Below are positions 11,922 through 23,737 of a stretch of 38,505 nucleotides of DNA, piece after piece. The translations under genes and the position numbers were made by a program. How positions within the stretch are numbered: the first letter of the stretch is position 1; each line of letters begins with the position of its first letter. This DNA comes from Staphylococcus xylosus (GTDB lineage Bacteria; Bacillota; Bacilli; Staphylococcales; Staphylococcaceae), in assembly GCF_002732165.1 (NCBI RefSeq), contig NZ_MRZO01000011.1:1-38505 (forward strand), read 5' to 3'. The notes beneath the pieces are model-generated. The model was not told the DNA's origin. It saw only the letters and a list, made by a program, of their open reading frames with translations, and searched no databases.

Positions 11922-12320
11922 TTATTTATCCTCTTTCGATGATTTCGATTTGGATTCAGACTTGTCACCTGGCAACTTGAAAATTACTTCCCCATCATTA
12001 CTTAAATAATAATCATCTCTCGCTATTTTCTCTATATAACTTTTATCATTAAGGTTATTAAGTTGTTCTTTTAATGCAAGTTCTTCATCTTGTTGCTTTT
12101 GATATTTTTGTTCTTTTTGTTGGCGTTCTACAGCATCTTCTTGATTACTTTGTTTTTGAGTGACAAGCATTACGCATAAGATAATTATAATAGCGAGTAA
12201 AATACCGCCGAATAAAGTAATACGTTTACGAACTACACGTCTTCTCATTTTTTGTTTCTGTTTCTTCTTGTTTTCTGAAGAAGTAAATGTATTACCTATG
12301 TTTTCTACTTTTTTACTCAA
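11922..12320 (-). CDS. divIC: cell division protein DivIC
   Basis: Bitopic divisome protein that works with DivIB and FtsL at the septum. The 132 aa have a short basic cytoplasmic N-terminus, one transmembrane helix (about 34-54, ITLFGGILLAIIIILCVML), then an extracellular coiled coil rich in Gln/Glu/Lys, and a conserved region KIARDDYYLSNDGEVIFKLP. The start codon is TTG at 12320; GGAGGTG lies seven bases before it. It is the last gene of the pth-mfd-mazG-rqcP operon. Confidence 0.95.
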   Translation of the reverse strand: MSKKVENIGNTFTSSENKKKQKQKMRRRVVRKRITLFGGILLAIIIILCVMLVTQKQSNQEDAVERQQKEQKYQKQQDEELALKEQLNNLNDKSYIEKIARDDYYLSNDGEVIFKLPGDKSESKSKSSKEDK

Positions 12321-12341
12321 TGCTTGTCACCTCCTCTATTA

Positions 12342-12605
12342 TTAAGATTCACCAATTTTTTCTTCTTTTACAATTTCATACATGCCTTTAGCATTTTCTT
12401 TTGTTGCATGTTCGCTTAAACCAGTCACATTTATAGTTATAATTTTCTGACCAAAACGAATTACAAGTTCGTCTGTAACTTTAACGTCTGTGCCAGCTTT
12501 TGCAACTGAACCATTTACTGTAATTCTTCCTTGATCACTTATCTCTTTTGCTAATGTACGGCGTTTCACCAATCTTGATACTTTAAGATATTTATCAAGC
12601 CTCAT
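12342..12605 (-). CDS. rqcP: S4-domain RNA-binding protein RqcP
   Basis: An 87-aa S4-domain protein (MRLDKYLKVSRLVKRRTLAKEI, then GRITVNGSVAKAGTDVKVTD). It corresponds to B. subtilis YabO/RqcP, which binds obstructed 50S subunits and helps RqcH add C-terminal alanine tails during ribosome-associated quality control. The gene order mazG-rqcP-divIC matches B. subtilis after removal of yabP and yabQ. It overlaps the mazG stop by four bases (ATGA), so it is translationally coupled. The function is assigned by family, length and position. Confidence 0.9.
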   Translation of the reverse strand: MRLDKYLKVSRLVKRRTLAKEISDQGRITVNGSVAKAGTDVKVTDELVIRFGQKIITINVTGLSEHATKENAKGMYEIVKEEKIGES

Positions 12606-13795
12606 GATTTATCTCCTCCTCGCTCTAAAAATTGTTTCAAATCAGCTTCGTTTAACGACATATTTTTGGTTATATCATACAACTTCATAAAATGCTCTGC
12701 AAACACTTTTTCGAATTTCACACGTTGTACTTTACCTTCTTCAGCTTTAGCATTGGCCCATATATGTTTTAAATCTTCTTCTGACTCTGCTTGTGCTTCT
12801 CCAAATATATGTGGGTGTCTGTGTATCATCTTACTTGTTAAGCTTTGTACTACTTCATTTATATCAAAAAAGCCTTCTTTTTTACCAATACTTGTATGCA
12901 AGAGTACTTGTAATAGTATATCACCTAGTTCTTCTATAATATGCCAATCATCTTCATTATCTATGGCTTCAAATAGCTCAAATGATTCTTCTAATAAATA
13001 CCTTTTTAGTGTATTGTGTGTTTGCACTTTGTCCCATGGACAACCAGTTTCATCATCAACCAGTTTATCAATAATACTTGTCGCGTAATAAAAATCACCG
13101 TAGTAAGCAGTTTCGTTATCTACCTTTTTAATAAATACACTTGTTACATTACTGAATATCATAGCGTGATGGTCTAATTCATACAAAGGCGTTTCAATAA
13201 CTTTTGCCCCACTACTCTTAGCGCCATCTACAATATAAACGACTTGTTCATCATCATAACGCTCCATCAATGTCACTTTTAAATCTCCAGCTGTCATCGG
13301 ACTATACACTTGTGTTATTAGCGTGTGCGTACGTATGTTCAATTGCTGACTAGTAAGTGACGTAGCATCAAGCAAAGTAAAACCATCATTAGGGTCTACT
13401 TTTACCGCTTCGAACACATCATCTATAAAACTTTTACCACCCAATATTTCAACTTGTATATTGTCATGTTGTTGTGCATATGCTTCTAATTTTACAGTTG
13501 TCGTTTCTGCTACGCGAGGATGGCCTGGCACCGTATAAACGATATCATCTTGCTGTGCTGCTTCAATTAATTGCATCACAATAGTTTCGTAGACATCATC
13601 AAATGCTTGATTTTCTTCATAAACATGATCAAAACTTTGGAATTTCATACCTTCGTTAGTCAATGCTTGAATTACAGGATGCTCCAAAGTTCTAGTATAC
13701 GCTATAGGCTTATTTTTTAAAAATTTGTATATGCCTAATGGTAAATCGTCGATTCCATAGTTGCCTAGTCCAACAATCGTTATCTTCCCTGTCAT
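12602..13795 (-). CDS. mazG: tetrapyrrole methylase-like/MazG fusion protein (YabN type)
   Basis: A 397-aa fusion. The N-terminal half resembles SAM-dependent tetrapyrrole methylases (ITIVGLGNYGIDDLPLGIY, then YTVPGHPRVAETT and TLMERYDDEQ). The C-terminal half is a MazG nucleoside triphosphate pyrophosphohydrolase domain, with TGCPWDKVQTHNTLKRYLLEE and the metal-binding EESFELFEA and EELGDILLQ motifs. MazG proteins hydrolyse NTPs and dNTPs, often abnormal ones. The role of the methylase half is unknown. The ATG overlaps the flippase stop (TAATG). Confidence 0.93.
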   Translation of the reverse strand: MTGKITIVGLGNYGIDDLPLGIYKFLKNKPIAYTRTLEHPVIQALTNEGMKFQSFDHVYEENQAFDDVYETIVMQLIEAAQQDDIVYTVPGHPRVAETTTVKLEAYAQQHDNIQVEILGGKSFIDDVFEAVKVDPNDGFTLLDATSLTSQQLNIRTHTLITQVYSPMTAGDLKVTLMERYDDEQVVYIVDGAKSSGAKVIETPLYELDHHAMIFSNVTSVFIKKVDNETAYYGDFYYATSIIDKLVDDETGCPWDKVQTHNTLKRYLLEESFELFEAIDNEDDWHIIEELGDILLQVLLHTSIGKKEGFFDINEVVQSLTSKMIHRHPHIFGEAQAESEEDLKHIWANAKAEEGKVQRVKFEKVFAEHFMKLYDITKNMSLNEADLKQFLERGGDKS

Positions 13796-15348
13796 TATCT
13801 TTTCCCTCTCTTTATATGGTATAACTTATCACCAAATGGTAAATGTTTTAATTCTCTATAACTTAACAAGTTGGTGCGCACAATAGCAACAATAATCACG
13901 ATGGCGCCAACACCTGCTGCGATTAATAATTCTATTAAGCCAATTATTCGTCCATGTTCAGGAATCAGCCACATTGTAATTTGAACTGCTAATGAAAGAA
14001 TAAGCATTGTGATGATTAACTTAATAACATATTTACGCATACTCTGGAAAAGATAATATTTTAATACGTGTTTGTGTAATACAATTGTAAATAAAACGAG
14101 TGATATCACAGTACTTAGACTACTACCTAACATTAATAGTTGCGGTATCAATACTATATTTAGTATCGTTTTACTTACAACCCCCACGCTAAACGCCAAC
14201 AACACAGGACGCACTTTATTTTTCACTTGTAATAGAGCGATATCCATCATAATGAGTGACACACAAATAACGGTTAACATATAAACGGCTAGCGTTATCG
14301 TTTGGCTATCATTTTTAAAAAACACGCTATTCATAATAGGCATTAAATTAATTAAACCAATGCCCGCCGAGACGCTAAACAAGATCGTGATTTTAATAGA
14401 AGCATTCGCGTATCTATTGGTAAGCACCTTATTCTCAACTTTTATTGCGTCCGTTAGCAAAGGAATTAGTACAAAGCAAAACGTCGTTGTTACGATTAAT
14501 CCCATTTGAATAAAAGATGCCCCACGATCATAGACGCCTTTTTGGGAAGTCGCTTGTTGAAAATTCAAACCTGTACTTTGCAGCATGTGAAGTACTGTAA
14601 AACTGTCCACTACCTGCCAAACAATTACAATCAATTGGCTCACAGCAAAGACAAGTATAGCTAAGACTAGTTTGCGCCATTCTACAAATGACTTTTGCGC
14701 TGCTTCATATGACTTATTTTGTGAGTCTCTGAATGGTTTGCGTATTACAAGAAAGAGGCTCGATGCTAAAAATCCAAATGCTGAACCGATAATCGCTATT
14801 GTTCCCGCAGCATAAAGTGACCATTGCTGTGTCATAAATAAAACAATTGCCAAAATGATGATAGCAACACGTACAAATTGCTCGATTACCTGGGAAATAG
14901 CTGGCACATTCATATTTCTCTGTGCTTGATAATAACCTCTAAACACACCTAAAATGCCGATAAATAAGAAGCTAAAACTTGCTGCTCTAAGCATAGGCGT
15001 TAGGCTAATATCACCCATTAACAATGCTACCCACTTCGCACAAAACAGCAGAAGCAAGAAAAAGACTGTGCTTATGAGTTGTATACGCATCATTACATGA
15101 ATGTATTGCTTAAAACCTCCTTCTGAACCAAATATCTGGGTAACTGCACTAGGTATTGCATTCATCGTTAAAATAACCCCTAATGCTACGATCGGATAAA
15201 CTTGCTGATATGCATATAACCCTTCATCCCCCAAAATATTTTGATAAGGTACACGGTAAATTGCACTTAATACTTTGACAACTATAAGAGCCAAAGTGAG
15301 TACGACCACTCCATTAAAAGCAGTCGATTTGTCTATCTTAGCTTTCAT
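13795..15348 (-). CDS. polysaccharide/lipid flippase of the MOP superfamily (SpoVB-like)
   Basis: A 517-aa integral membrane protein with about 14 hydrophobic helices across its length, and [21 protein letters not shown] at the start. It resembles the Polysacc_synt/MATE-type exporters of the SpoVB/YabM group, which sit at this position in B. subtilis. The substrate is not known from sequence; a lipid-linked cell-envelope precursor is the usual inference. MurJ activity has been shown for other family members, so it could also be called MurJ-like. The ATG overlaps the mfd stop by 11 bp. Confidence 0.85.
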   Translation of the reverse strand: MKAKIDKSTAFNGVVVLTLALIVVKVLSAIYRVPYQNILGDEGLYAYQQVYPIVALGVILTMNAIPSAVTQIFGSEGGFKQYIHVMMRIQLISTVFFLLLLFCAKWVALLMGDISLTPMLRAASFSFLFIGILGVFRGYYQAQRNMNVPAISQVIEQFVRVAIIILAIVLFMTQQWSLYAAGTIAIIGSAFGFLASSLFLVIRKPFRDSQNKSYEAAQKSFVEWRKLVLAILVFAVSQLIVIVWQVVDSFTVLHMLQSTGLNFQQATSQKGVYDRGASFIQMGLIVTTTFCFVLIPLLTDAIKVENKVLTNRYANASIKITILFSVSAGIGLINLMPIMNSVFFKNDSQTITLAVYMLTVICVSLIMMDIALLQVKNKVRPVLLAFSVGVVSKTILNIVLIPQLLMLGSSLSTVISLVLFTIVLHKHVLKYYLFQSMRKYVIKLIITMLILSLAVQITMWLIPEHGRIIGLIELLIAAGVGAIVIIVAIVRTNLLSYRELKHLPFGDKLYHIKRGKR

Positions 15349-18300
15349 CAGAGATAACCATACTTTCTTCTAAACATTTTGCTAGGAATTTCAAATTATC
15401 AAACCAAGTACTTGTTTTATTTAATGTCACTTTCATTTTACCATCTTGAACGCCTACTTTCATTGAGCGTCCTAATGGTTGAGTTTGTTTAAATAATGTT
15501 TCGCCATTAATGTCTGTCGTACCCTTTTCAGATAAATAAATTTCTACTTTTTTACCAATATCCTTGATCAAGGTTACACCAGCATGCAATGCATGTACTT
15601 TAATTTCCATCATTTCTAGAAGTCTTTCAACTTCAACAGGATAATCATTAAAGCGGTCAATTAACTCATCTTTAACGTCCATTAGTTGTGCTTCCGTCTC
15701 AATTTTACGTAATTTCTTATAAATTTCTATTTTAGCCTGCTCATTTTGAATGTACTCTGCTGGTAAGTATGCATCTATGTTAAGTTCAATCTCAACTTCT
15801 GGAGCGTCTTGTTTTTCATCTGTCACGCCGCGTTTTTCATTTACCGCTTCTTCTAGCATTTGAGAATATAAGTCAAAGCCTACTGAATCTATAAAGCCAT
15901 GTTGTTGTTTACCTAATAAATTACCAGCACCACGAATGTTTAAATCACGCATCGCAATTTTGAAACCTGAACCTAATTCAGTAAATTCTTTAATTGCTTG
16001 TAAACGATCTTCGGCAGTTTCAGAAAGTACTTTATTCGTAGGATGTAAGAAGTACGCATAGCCAATACGGCTTGAACGACCTACACGACCTCTTAATTGA
16101 TAAAGTTGACTTAATCCAAAGCGGTCAGCATCTTCTATAATTAAAGTATTCGCATTTGGAACATCTACGCCCGTTTCAATAATAGTCGTAGTAACAATGA
16201 TGTCATATTCATGATTGATAAAACTTAGCATTGTTTCTTCTAAGTCCCTTTCATTCATTTGTCCATGTGCAACACCTATGTTGGCATCTGGCATAAGCAT
16301 TTGTAATTGCTCTCTTTTCTCATAAATAGACTGCACTTTATTGTATAAATAAAACACCTGACCATCTCTTGATAATTCTCTTTCTAATGCTTCTTTAATA
16401 AAATTAGTGTTCTGCTCTAATACGTATGTTTGCACTGGAAAACGGTTCTCTGGTGGTGTTTCAATAACAGATAAATCACGCACGCCTAGCATACTCATGT
16501 GCAAAGTACGGGGGATTGGTGTAGCTGTTAATGTAAGCACATCCACATTATTTTTTAAAGATTTGATTCGTTCTTTATGTCGTACACCAAATCGTTGTTC
16601 TTCATCTACAATAAGTAATCCCAAATCTTTATAATGAATATCTTTCCCCAATAATTTATGTGTACCTACAATAATATCGACAAAACCTGATTCCAAACCT
16701 TCTTTAGTTTTTTTAATTTCTTTTGCAGTTCTAAACCTACTAATTAACTGTACTTCTATTGGGAAGTCTTGCATGCGTTCGATTAATGTTTCATAGTGCT
16801 GTTGTGCTAATATAGTTGTCGGTACTAAAAAGGCAACTTGTTTACCTTCCATTACTGCTTTAAACGCTGCTCTTACAGCAACCTCAGTCTTACCGTAACC
16901 AACATCTCCACACAGCAATCTATCCATAGGACGTTCAATTTCCATATCCTTTTTAATCTCTTCAATCGACTTACTTTGGTCAGGAGTAAGCTCATAAGGA
17001 AAGTCAATTTCAAAATCATTTTGTTCAGCTGTATCAGGACCAAATTGATAACCAACAGACATTTCACGTGCTTTATATAATTCTATTAATTCATCTGCCA
17101 TATCTTCAACACTTTGTTGAACTTTCGCTTTGGTTTTTTTCCACTCTGAGCCACCAAGTTTATTTAACCTAGGCGTTTTATCTTCTGATGCCACATATTT
17201 TTGAACTTGGTCCATTTGGTCTACAGGTACGAATAATTGATCTGTCCCTTTATATTGAAGTTTAATATAATCTTTATGTACACCACCAACTTCTAGCGTC
17301 TCTACACCTAGGTATCTGCCTACCCCGTGATGAACATGTACAATATAATCACCTACTTTTAAATCTTGATAAGATTTAATTTTTTCGGCGTTTGTTAAAG
17401 TTTTTTGTTGTTTCGGTTTTTTCTTTTGTTTTGATTTAAATAATTCTCTCTCTGTGACAACAACTAATTGCATATACGGCAATTCAAAGCCTTCTGATAA
17501 ACTACCTTCAGTAATAATCGCGCTTCCACCTTCATTGCGGTGCGTAGGCGTATCAATAAATGTTGGTATATGCATTTCATTGAGCATTGATTGTATACGT
17601 TCTTTTTTGACTTCTGTTTCAGCAAGTACAACAACCGTATAATCATTTTGAATAAATCGTTGAAATTCTGAACGCATAATATCGTATTGTCCATAAAACT
17701 GTTGCACAGGCTTACATGAAAATTTAATAATTTCGTTTAACTCAACAGACATTGTCGCTGTAAATAATGTGAAATATGTCACCGGATATGACTTTAGTTG
17801 GTTTTCAAAAGCATCGTATTGCAAGAAGCTTTGATCAATAAACCCTTTACCGCTTTCAATCAAATTTTGCATAAACTCATCCGCTTCTGAAATAAGTGCC
17901 GTTTCAGTTTCTTTAATTCTGTTATATTCATCTACCGCTACAATTGCGTCATCCTTAAAGTAATCGATAATTGTAGTAGGCTGTTGATACATAAAAGCGA
18001 CAAGACGGCGTAATACTTGATGATCAAACATAGATGATTCGAATAACTGAAAGCTTTCATACGTTTCTTTTAATTCATTACGGACCGCTTTATCAATTTT
18101 TGGTCTTGTATATTCATATGCTTCTTTGAGTTTTTGCTTTGTGTGATTAAGCACATCTTCTGTTATTATATAATCGCTCGCAGTAGTGATGTTTACCTCT
18201 TCAACGTTTTCCTGTGATCTTTGGGTTTCTACATCAAAATCACGAATTGAATCTACTTCTGTATCAAAAAGTTCAATTCTAACCGGACTACCAATTAGTG

Positions 18301-18850
18301 GATAAATATCAATAATACCGCCTCGTAAAGAAAACTCGCCTATATGAGAAACAACACTTTCTCTACGATAACCCATATTAACTAACTTATTTAAGAAATC
18401 ATCAATATCTATATCATCCCCTACACTCAATGTTAATTGATGTGATTTCCACATTTCTACAGGGGTCAACCATTTCTTCAGTCCGTTAAGCGGGACGATA
18501 AATAAACCTCTCTTTTCTTGAGCAAGCGCCGTTAATGTGCGCACACGTTCACTCATAAATTGAGGGCTTTGTGTTGAAAATTCTTCTGTCATAATATCTT
18601 GCATTGGGTACTTATAAATATCTTGTTCTTCCACAAACTGCGTTAAATCACTTTCTAATTTATCTGCTTGATAAAGATTGTTTGTTACAATTAGTAATTG
18701 TTTAGAACTATTCAAATATTTTTCAGCGATTATCGTTGCTTTAGCAGCACCCGATAAACCCGTAACCAGCACCTGCTCTTTTCCAAATACTTCGTTTAAT
18801 TCCTGATAACGTTTATCTTCATTTATATATTCTGTAATTATTGATTTCAA
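15338..18850 (-). CDS. mfd: transcription-repair coupling factor
   Basis: An ATP-driven translocase that removes RNA polymerase stalled at DNA damage and recruits UvrA. At 1170 aa it is full length. It has UvrB-homology domains at the N-terminus ([27 protein letters not shown]), the RNA polymerase interaction domain ([16 protein letters not shown]), and the helicase core with Walker [18 protein letters not shown] and [23 protein letters not shown] leads to the C-terminal domain. The start codon is TTG at 18850, which overlaps the pth stop by four bases. A weak GGTG lies seven bases upstream, so initiation probably depends on coupling to pth. Confidence 0.98.
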   Translation of the reverse strand: MKSIITEYINEDKRYQELNEVFGKEQVLVTGLSGAAKATIIAEKYLNSSKQLLIVTNNLYQADKLESDLTQFVEEQDIYKYPMQDIMTEEFSTQSPQFMSERVRTLTALAQEKRGLFIVPLNGLKKWLTPVEMWKSHQLTLSVGDDIDIDDFLNKLVNMGYRRESVVSHIGEFSLRGGIIDIYPLIGSPVRIELFDTEVDSIRDFDVETQRSQENVEEVNITTASDYIITEDVLNHTKQKLKEAYEYTRPKIDKAVRNELKETYESFQLFESSMFDHQVLRRLVAFMYQQPTTIIDYFKDDAIVAVDEYNRIKETETALISEADEFMQNLIESGKGFIDQSFLQYDAFENQLKSYPVTYFTLFTATMSVELNEIIKFSCKPVQQFYGQYDIMRSEFQRFIQNDYTVVVLAETEVKKERIQSMLNEMHIPTFIDTPTHRNEGGSAIITEGSLSEGFELPYMQLVVVTERELFKSKQKKKPKQQKTLTNAEKIKSYQDLKVGDYIVHVHHGVGRYLGVETLEVGGVHKDYIKLQYKGTDQLFVPVDQMDQVQKYVASEDKTPRLNKLGGSEWKKTKAKVQQSVEDMADELIELYKAREMSVGYQFGPDTAEQNDFEIDFPYELTPDQSKSIEEIKKDMEIERPMDRLLCGDVGYGKTEVAVRAAFKAVMEGKQVAFLVPTTILAQQHYETLIERMQDFPIEVQLISRFRTAKEIKKTKEGLESGFVDIIVGTHKLLGKDIHYKDLGLLIVDEEQRFGVRHKERIKSLKNNVDVLTLTATPIPRTLHMSMLGVRDLSVIETPPENRFPVQTYVLEQNTNFIKEALERELSRDGQVFYLYNKVQSIYEKREQLQMLMPDANIGVAHGQMNERDLEETMLSFINHEYDIIVTTTIIETGVDVPNANTLIIEDADRFGLSQLYQLRGRVGRSSRIGYAYFLHPTNKVLSETAEDRLQAIKEFTELGSGFKIAMRDLNIRGAGNLLGKQQHGFIDSVGFDLYSQMLEEAVNEKRGVTDEKQDAPEVEIELNIDAYLPAEYIQNEQAKIEIYKKLRKIETEAQLMDVKDELIDRFNDYPVEVERLLEMMEIKVHALHAGVTLIKDIGKKVEIYLSEKGTTDINGETLFKQTQPLGRSMKVGVQDGKMKVTLNKTSTWFDNLKFLAKCLEESMVISDES

Positions 18851-19419
18851 TTGATTTCACCATTATATTCATTCATCACACGATCAAACCGATCACTTTC
18901 TATGTAGGCTTCAATTGCACGTGCAGAATGTTCTATTACTTTATTCATTGTTTCCATTTCTTGTTTTGAAAATTTTTGCAATACGTAATCTACGATAGAC
19001 ATCCCATTTGAAGGTCTGTCTACACCAATTCTAATACGTTTAAATTGATCAGTGCCTAACACTTGGATAATTGATTTCATACCATTATGTCCACCAGCAC
19101 TTCCTTTTTGTCTTAAACGGATCTCACCTTGCGGCAAGTCTAAATCATCATATAAAACGACTAAATCATCAATATCTATGTCGTAATATTTCATTAATGG
19201 ACCTACTGCCTCACCAGATAAATTCATCATCGTCATTGGTTCAATAAACATTACTTTTTCGCCTGCAAATCGTTCTATCGTGTATGCGCCTTTAAACTTC
19301 TGTTTATCTAAACTGAATTTATTCTGTTCTAACATATAGTCAATTACTTCAAATCCAATATTATGTTTTGTTTGTTCAAAGCGTTTACCAATATTGCCTA
19401 AACCTACAATACACTTCAT
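18847..19419 (-). CDS. pth: peptidyl-tRNA hydrolase
   Basis: Releases tRNA from prematurely dropped peptidyl-tRNA. It is essential. The 190 aa are typical. Conserved elements are [19 protein letters not shown] with catalytic H19, and the signature [12 protein letters not shown] plus [12 protein letters not shown], with a catalytic aspartate in [15 protein letters not shown] is seven bases before the ATG. It is the first gene of the pth-mfd-flippase-mazG-rqcP-divIC run, in which every junction overlaps or nearly does. Confidence 0.97.
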   Translation of the reverse strand: MKCIVGLGNIGKRFEQTKHNIGFEVIDYMLEQNKFSLDKQKFKGAYTIERFAGEKVMFIEPMTMMNLSGEAVGPLMKYYDIDIDDLVVLYDDLDLPQGEIRLRQKGSAGGHNGMKSIIQVLGTDQFKRIRIGVDRPSNGMSIVDYVLQKFSKQEMETMNKVIEHSARAIEAYIESDRFDRVMNEYNGEIN

Positions 19420-19511
19420 TATGTTACCTCCAATAGTTGTCTTTCTTCATCTAATTTATATTCGAGTTCTATTATTTATTATTCTTATCATTTTTTATCG
19501 TATCATTCACT

Positions 19512-19520
19512 ATAATAACA
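19512..19520 (-). promoter_or_regulatory. extended -10 promoter element for the pth-mfd operon
   Basis: TGTTATTAT on the minus strand directly after the T-run of the rplY terminator. The -35 would be TTAAGC within the terminator stem (16-bp spacing). The leader would be about 85 nt. Confidence 0.45.
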
Positions 19521-19521
19521 T

Positions 19522-19561
19522 AAAAAAGCACCTGCTTAACGTATTAAGCACGGTGCTTTTT
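19522..19561 (-). terminator. bidirectional-looking terminator after rplY
   Basis: AAAAGCACC and GGTGCTTTT plus inner TGCTTAA/TTAAGCA arms form a long stem. There are T-runs on both strands. A second hairpin (ACGCTGA/TCAGCGT, 19575-19593) lies between it and the rplY stop. Confidence 0.9.
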
Positions 19562-19628
19562 ATAAGATATGATAACGCTGACTTAATCAGCGTATGATGA
19601 TAAAGTAATTACAAGCTGTGTTAGCTTA

Positions 19629-20285
19629 TTATTTCTCTTCTGCATCACTTTCATCGTCTTTTTCTTCGCCAACAACAGCTGGTTCTTCAGTTTCTGAATC
19701 GCCTTCCATTGCTTCGATTTCTTCTTCAGTAGGTTCTTCAGTTGGAGGAACTACTGTTACAACTGAATCAGTTACTTCGTTTTCGATAGTGAATTCGCCT
19801 GAAATTTTGATGTCTTCTACTGAAAGCGTATCGTTAATTTCTAATTCAGTGATATCTACTTCGATTACTTCAGGAATATTATCTGGAGTAGCAGTAACTT
19901 CAAGGTTGAATAATGGTTGTTCAACAACGCCGCCTTCTTTAGCTCCAACAGCTTCGCCAACTAATTGAACTGGTACTTCAACAGTACGTTCTTCAGTCAT
20001 ATTGATAGCTAAGAAATCGATGTGAGTGATTTGGTTTTTAAGTGGGTCGAATTGGTAGTCTGAAACCATTACTTTAATAGTTTTAGAACCTACGCCTAAT
20101 TCGATAACACCGTTACGTCCAACTTCACGGATAACTTTGATAAATTCTACTTCGTCTACTTTAACTGAAGTATTTTTAGTACCATAACCATATACGATTG
20201 CAGGTACTTTACCAGTATTTCTTAATTTTTTAAGGTCTGAACGAGTTTGTTTACCTTGACGAATAATTGACTTTAATGCAGCCAT
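19629..20285 (-). CDS. rplY: 50S ribosomal protein L25, CTC/TL5 type
   Basis: Binds 5S rRNA in the 50S subunit. The 218 aa have the N-terminal L25 domain ([32 protein letters not shown]) and the extra C-terminal domain of the general-stress CTC family. The tail of about 40 residues is almost all Glu/Asp, typical of staphylococcal L25. I chose the ATG at 20285 (MAALKSII) because AAAGGTGG precedes it at seven bases; the frame also opens at 20303. It has its own strong promoter and a structured leader with a short upstream ORF (see findings). Confidence 0.96.
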   Translation of the reverse strand: MAALKSIIRQGKQTRSDLKKLRNTGKVPAIVYGYGTKNTSVKVDEVEFIKVIREVGRNGVIELGVGSKTIKVMVSDYQFDPLKNQITHIDFLAINMTEERTVEVPVQLVGEAVGAKEGGVVEQPLFNLEVTATPDNIPEVIEVDITELEINDTLSVEDIKISGEFTIENEVTDSVVTVVPPTEEPTEEEIEAMEGDSETEEPAVVGEEKDDESDAEEK

Positions 20286-20299
20286 ATTATTTCCACCTT

Positions 20300-20323
20300 T
20301 CATATTTTGTTCTTATCTTTCAT
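20300..20323 (-). CDS. seven-codon upstream ORF in the rplY leader
   Basis: ATG, six sense codons and TGA (MKDKNKI), with GGAGG ten bases upstream (20334-20338), a better site than many genes here have. Its stop TGA overlaps an ATG (ATGA) in the rplY frame, which would add MKGGNN to L25. The ATG lies in the loop of a hairpin (20309-20332). Translation is inferred, not shown. It could be a leader peptide or chance. Confidence 0.4.
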   Translation of the reverse strand: MKDKNKI

Positions 20324-20371
20324 AATAAGAACCCCTCCACTTACCCATCAACATTACGTTGCTTGCAAGTG
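20309..20371 (-). promoter_or_regulatory. structured rplY leader
   Basis: Two consecutive hairpins on the minus strand. CACTTGC pairs with GTAAGTG (20338-20371) around an inner CAAC/GTTG stem, and GTTCTTAT pairs with ATAAGAAC (20309-20332). The ribosome binding site of the short upstream ORF lies between the two. The arrangement looks like a ribosomal-protein autoregulatory leader, but I know of no described L25 leader in Firmicutes. Confidence 0.45.
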
Positions 20372-20402
20372 TTTATTAAGTCGTGATTTCACGAACGGAA
20401 CA

Positions 20403-20431
20403 ATTATATATCTATTTTACCAATTAGTCAA
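20403..20431 (-). promoter_or_regulatory. promoter of rplY
   Basis: TTGACT (20426-20431, overlapping the prs stop codon), 17-bp spacer, TATAAT (20403-20408). This is among the best sigma-A promoters in the window. The 5' leader would be about 110 nt. Confidence 0.8.
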
Positions 20432-21389
20432 ATAGCACACTAACAGATTCACGTTCATACACACGGATAATAGCTTGTGCTAATAAACCTGCTACAGACA
20501 ATTCTTTCGTATTAGATGGTTTACGGCTTTCATCTAATTGAATTGAGTTCGTAACTACAAGTTCTTTTATTGCTGAATTTTCAATGCGTTCTTTTGCTGG
20601 GCCTGATAAAACAGGGTGAGTACAACATGCATAAACATCTTTAGCACCTTTATCTTTTAAGGCTTGTGCAGCTAAAGTAATCGTACCAGCTGTATCAATA
20701 ATATCGTCTATAATAATAGCTGTACGACCATCGATTTCACCTACAATATTCATAACTTCGGCAACATTAGGTTTTGGACGACGTTTGTCTATGATGGCAA
20801 TTGGTGTTTTCAATATATCTGCAAGTTTACGTGCTCTTGTTACCCCACCGTGGTCAGGTGAAACAACAACGCACTCTTCAAGGTCAATATCTGTCTGATT
20901 ACTAAAATATTCTGCTAAGATCGGAACACCCATTAAGTGGTCAATTGGCATATCGAAGAATCCTTGGATTTGTGGCGCGTGTAAATCAAGTGCAATCATA
21001 CGATCTGCGCCTGCTGTTTCAATTAAGTTCGCTACAAGTTTTGCTGTAATTGGTTCACGGCTACGTGCTTTTCTATCTTGGCGTGCATAGCCATAATATG
21101 GAACAACTATATTAATGTTCGCTGCTGATGCGCGTCTACAAGCATCAATCATGATTAACAATTCCATTAAATGTAAATTCACCGGATTTGATGTTGGTTG
21201 AATAATAAATACATCACAACCACGAATACTTTCTTCTATATTTATTTGAATTTCTCCATCGCTGAAACGTTTCACTGAACATTTACCTAGCTCAATTCCA
21301 ACTTGGTCTGCAACTTCTTGGGCTAATGGTTCATTACCCTTTAAAGAAAATATTTTCAAAGCAGAATTCTTATACTCATTGTTTAACAT
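20424..21389 (-). CDS. prs: ribose-phosphate pyrophosphokinase (PRPP synthetase)
   Basis: Makes PRPP from ribose 5-phosphate and ATP for purine, pyrimidine, His and Trp synthesis. The 321 aa are a normal class I enzyme. [18 protein letters not shown], the [18 protein letters not shown] catalytic flexible loop and the ribose phosphate loop [11 protein letters not shown] are all intact. GGAGG lies seven bases before the ATG. It lies downstream of glmU, as in B. subtilis, with a candidate promoter of its own in the 152-bp gap. Confidence 0.98.
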   Translation of the reverse strand: MLNNEYKNSALKIFSLKGNEPLAQEVADQVGIELGKCSVKRFSDGEIQINIEESIRGCDVFIIQPTSNPVNLHLMELLIMIDACRRASAANINIVVPYYGYARQDRKARSREPITAKLVANLIETAGADRMIALDLHAPQIQGFFDMPIDHLMGVPILAEYFSNQTDIDLEECVVVSPDHGGVTRARKLADILKTPIAIIDKRRPKPNVAEVMNIVGEIDGRTAIIIDDIIDTAGTITLAAQALKDKGAKDVYACCTHPVLSGPAKERIENSAIKELVVTNSIQLDESRKPSNTKELSVAGLLAQAIIRVYERESVSVLFD

Positions 21390-21502
21390 TTATAGTCCTC
21401 CAATTAATTCTTTCAATTCGTTTTCCTTTGTAGACAAAACAAAACTTAAAGCGTTCAGCAATATAATCACATACTCTGGTTAACTTTCATACAATTACAT
21501 TG

Positions 21503-21530
21503 ATTTTAACAGTTTAAGCACGCTTGTCTA
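21503..21530 (-). promoter_or_regulatory. candidate promoter of prs
   Basis: TAGACA (21525-21530), 16-bp spacer, TAAAAT (21503-21508) with an extended TG (TGTTAAAAT). The leader is about 105 nt. No clear terminator lies between glmU and this site, so read-through from glmU is likely too. Confidence 0.5.
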
Positions 21531-21541
21531 AATATATGCCT

Positions 21542-22933
<1,392 letters not shown>

Positions 22934-22935
22934 TT

Positions 22936-22965
22936 ATTATAATTTAACGCTGGTCACACTTTCAA
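22936..22965 (-). promoter_or_regulatory. promoter of glmU
   Basis: TTGAAA (22960-22965), 18-bp spacer, TATAAT (22936-22941). The leader is about 30 nt. Confidence 0.65.
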
Positions 22966-23282
22966 GGCTCAAAACATCAATGTTATATAATGGAAATATT
23001 TTTATTAAAAATATTAGAAATTTCTATGCATATATTTGTCATCTTTGTTCAATTGAGTAAACGCTTTTATATTATCAAGTCGTAGTGTAATATACGAATG
23101 TATAATGGAAATATTGTTTTCTCATTTTGTTGTTATCATACACATATCCACCTATTTTTCATTATAATCTTCTAATTTATACCTAGTAAAAAAAGTATAT
23201 TATTTATAATTATAAATAATATACTTTTTGTCACCTTTATACTTTCTCGATTAATTTTATTTTTTATTTCGAATTGACTTTG
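22966..23282. other. AT-rich gap between spoVG and glmU
   Basis: This gap has no credible gene. It holds a 40-nt perfect palindrome (23190-23229) and two copies of a short motif, TATAATGGAAATATT, at about 22987 and 23101. Confidence 0.6.
23188..23229 (-). terminator. second hairpin downstream of spoVG (perfect palindrome)
   Basis: Two 20-base arms (AAAAAGTATATTATTTATAA and its complement) form a perfect palindrome with seven T after it on the minus strand. It looks like a back-up terminator, but the stem is almost all A/T, so termination is uncertain. Confidence 0.5.
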
Positions 23283-23340
23283 TAATATTAAAAAAGATTG
23301 GATTTCCGTTTATGCGAAAATCCAATCTTTTTTAATATTA
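23283..23340 (-). terminator. terminator after spoVG, symmetrical
   Basis: A long inverted repeat: the outer arms are TAATATTA and the inner arms are AAAAAGATTGGATTT with AAATCCAATCTTTTT, with one mismatch near the six-base loop. There are T-runs on both strands, so it could also stop transcription coming the other way. Confidence 0.92.
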
Positions 23341-23360
23341 CTTAATTTCACTTTTTTAAT

Positions 23361-23672
23361 TTAAGCTTCTTCTTCTTCAGAATTATCTGATGACTGTGCA
23401 TTTCTGTCAGGGATGACCTCATCAGTTTCTTCATACACTTTCATCACTGCATCTTGTATTTCTTGTCTCATTTCAGAGTTTATAGGATGCGCGATATCTC
23501 GGAATTCACCGTCTGGTGTACGTTTACTTGGCATTGCGACGAATAGACCTGTGTTGCCTTCAATCACTCGTAAATCATGTACTACAAATGATTCATCTAA
23601 AGTAATTGAAACGAGCGCTTTCATTCTTCCATCTGTTTGTATTTTTCTAAGTCTTACATCTGTCACTTTCAT
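23361..23672 (-). CDS. spoVG: regulatory protein SpoVG
   Basis: A small nucleic-acid-binding regulator. In staphylococci it acts with the sigma-B system and affects capsule, virulence and cell-wall genes; in Bacillus it affects septation. The 103 aa carry the conserved core [28 protein letters not shown] and [20 protein letters not shown]. The C-terminus is acidic. A GGGGGG purine tract is eight bases before the ATG. It lies 65 nt after ridA (yabJ), matching the yabJ-spoVG pair known in S. aureus. Confidence 0.97.
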   Translation of the reverse strand: MKVTDVRLRKIQTDGRMKALVSITLDESFVVHDLRVIEGNTGLFVAMPSKRTPDGEFRDIAHPINSEMRQEIQDAVMKVYEETDEVIPDRNAQSSDNSEEEEA

Positions 23673-23737
23673 GTAGTGAGCCCCCCTAGTATCTCTTTGT
23701 TTAGAAGCTTAACAATTTCATTAAAAATTATAAACCC

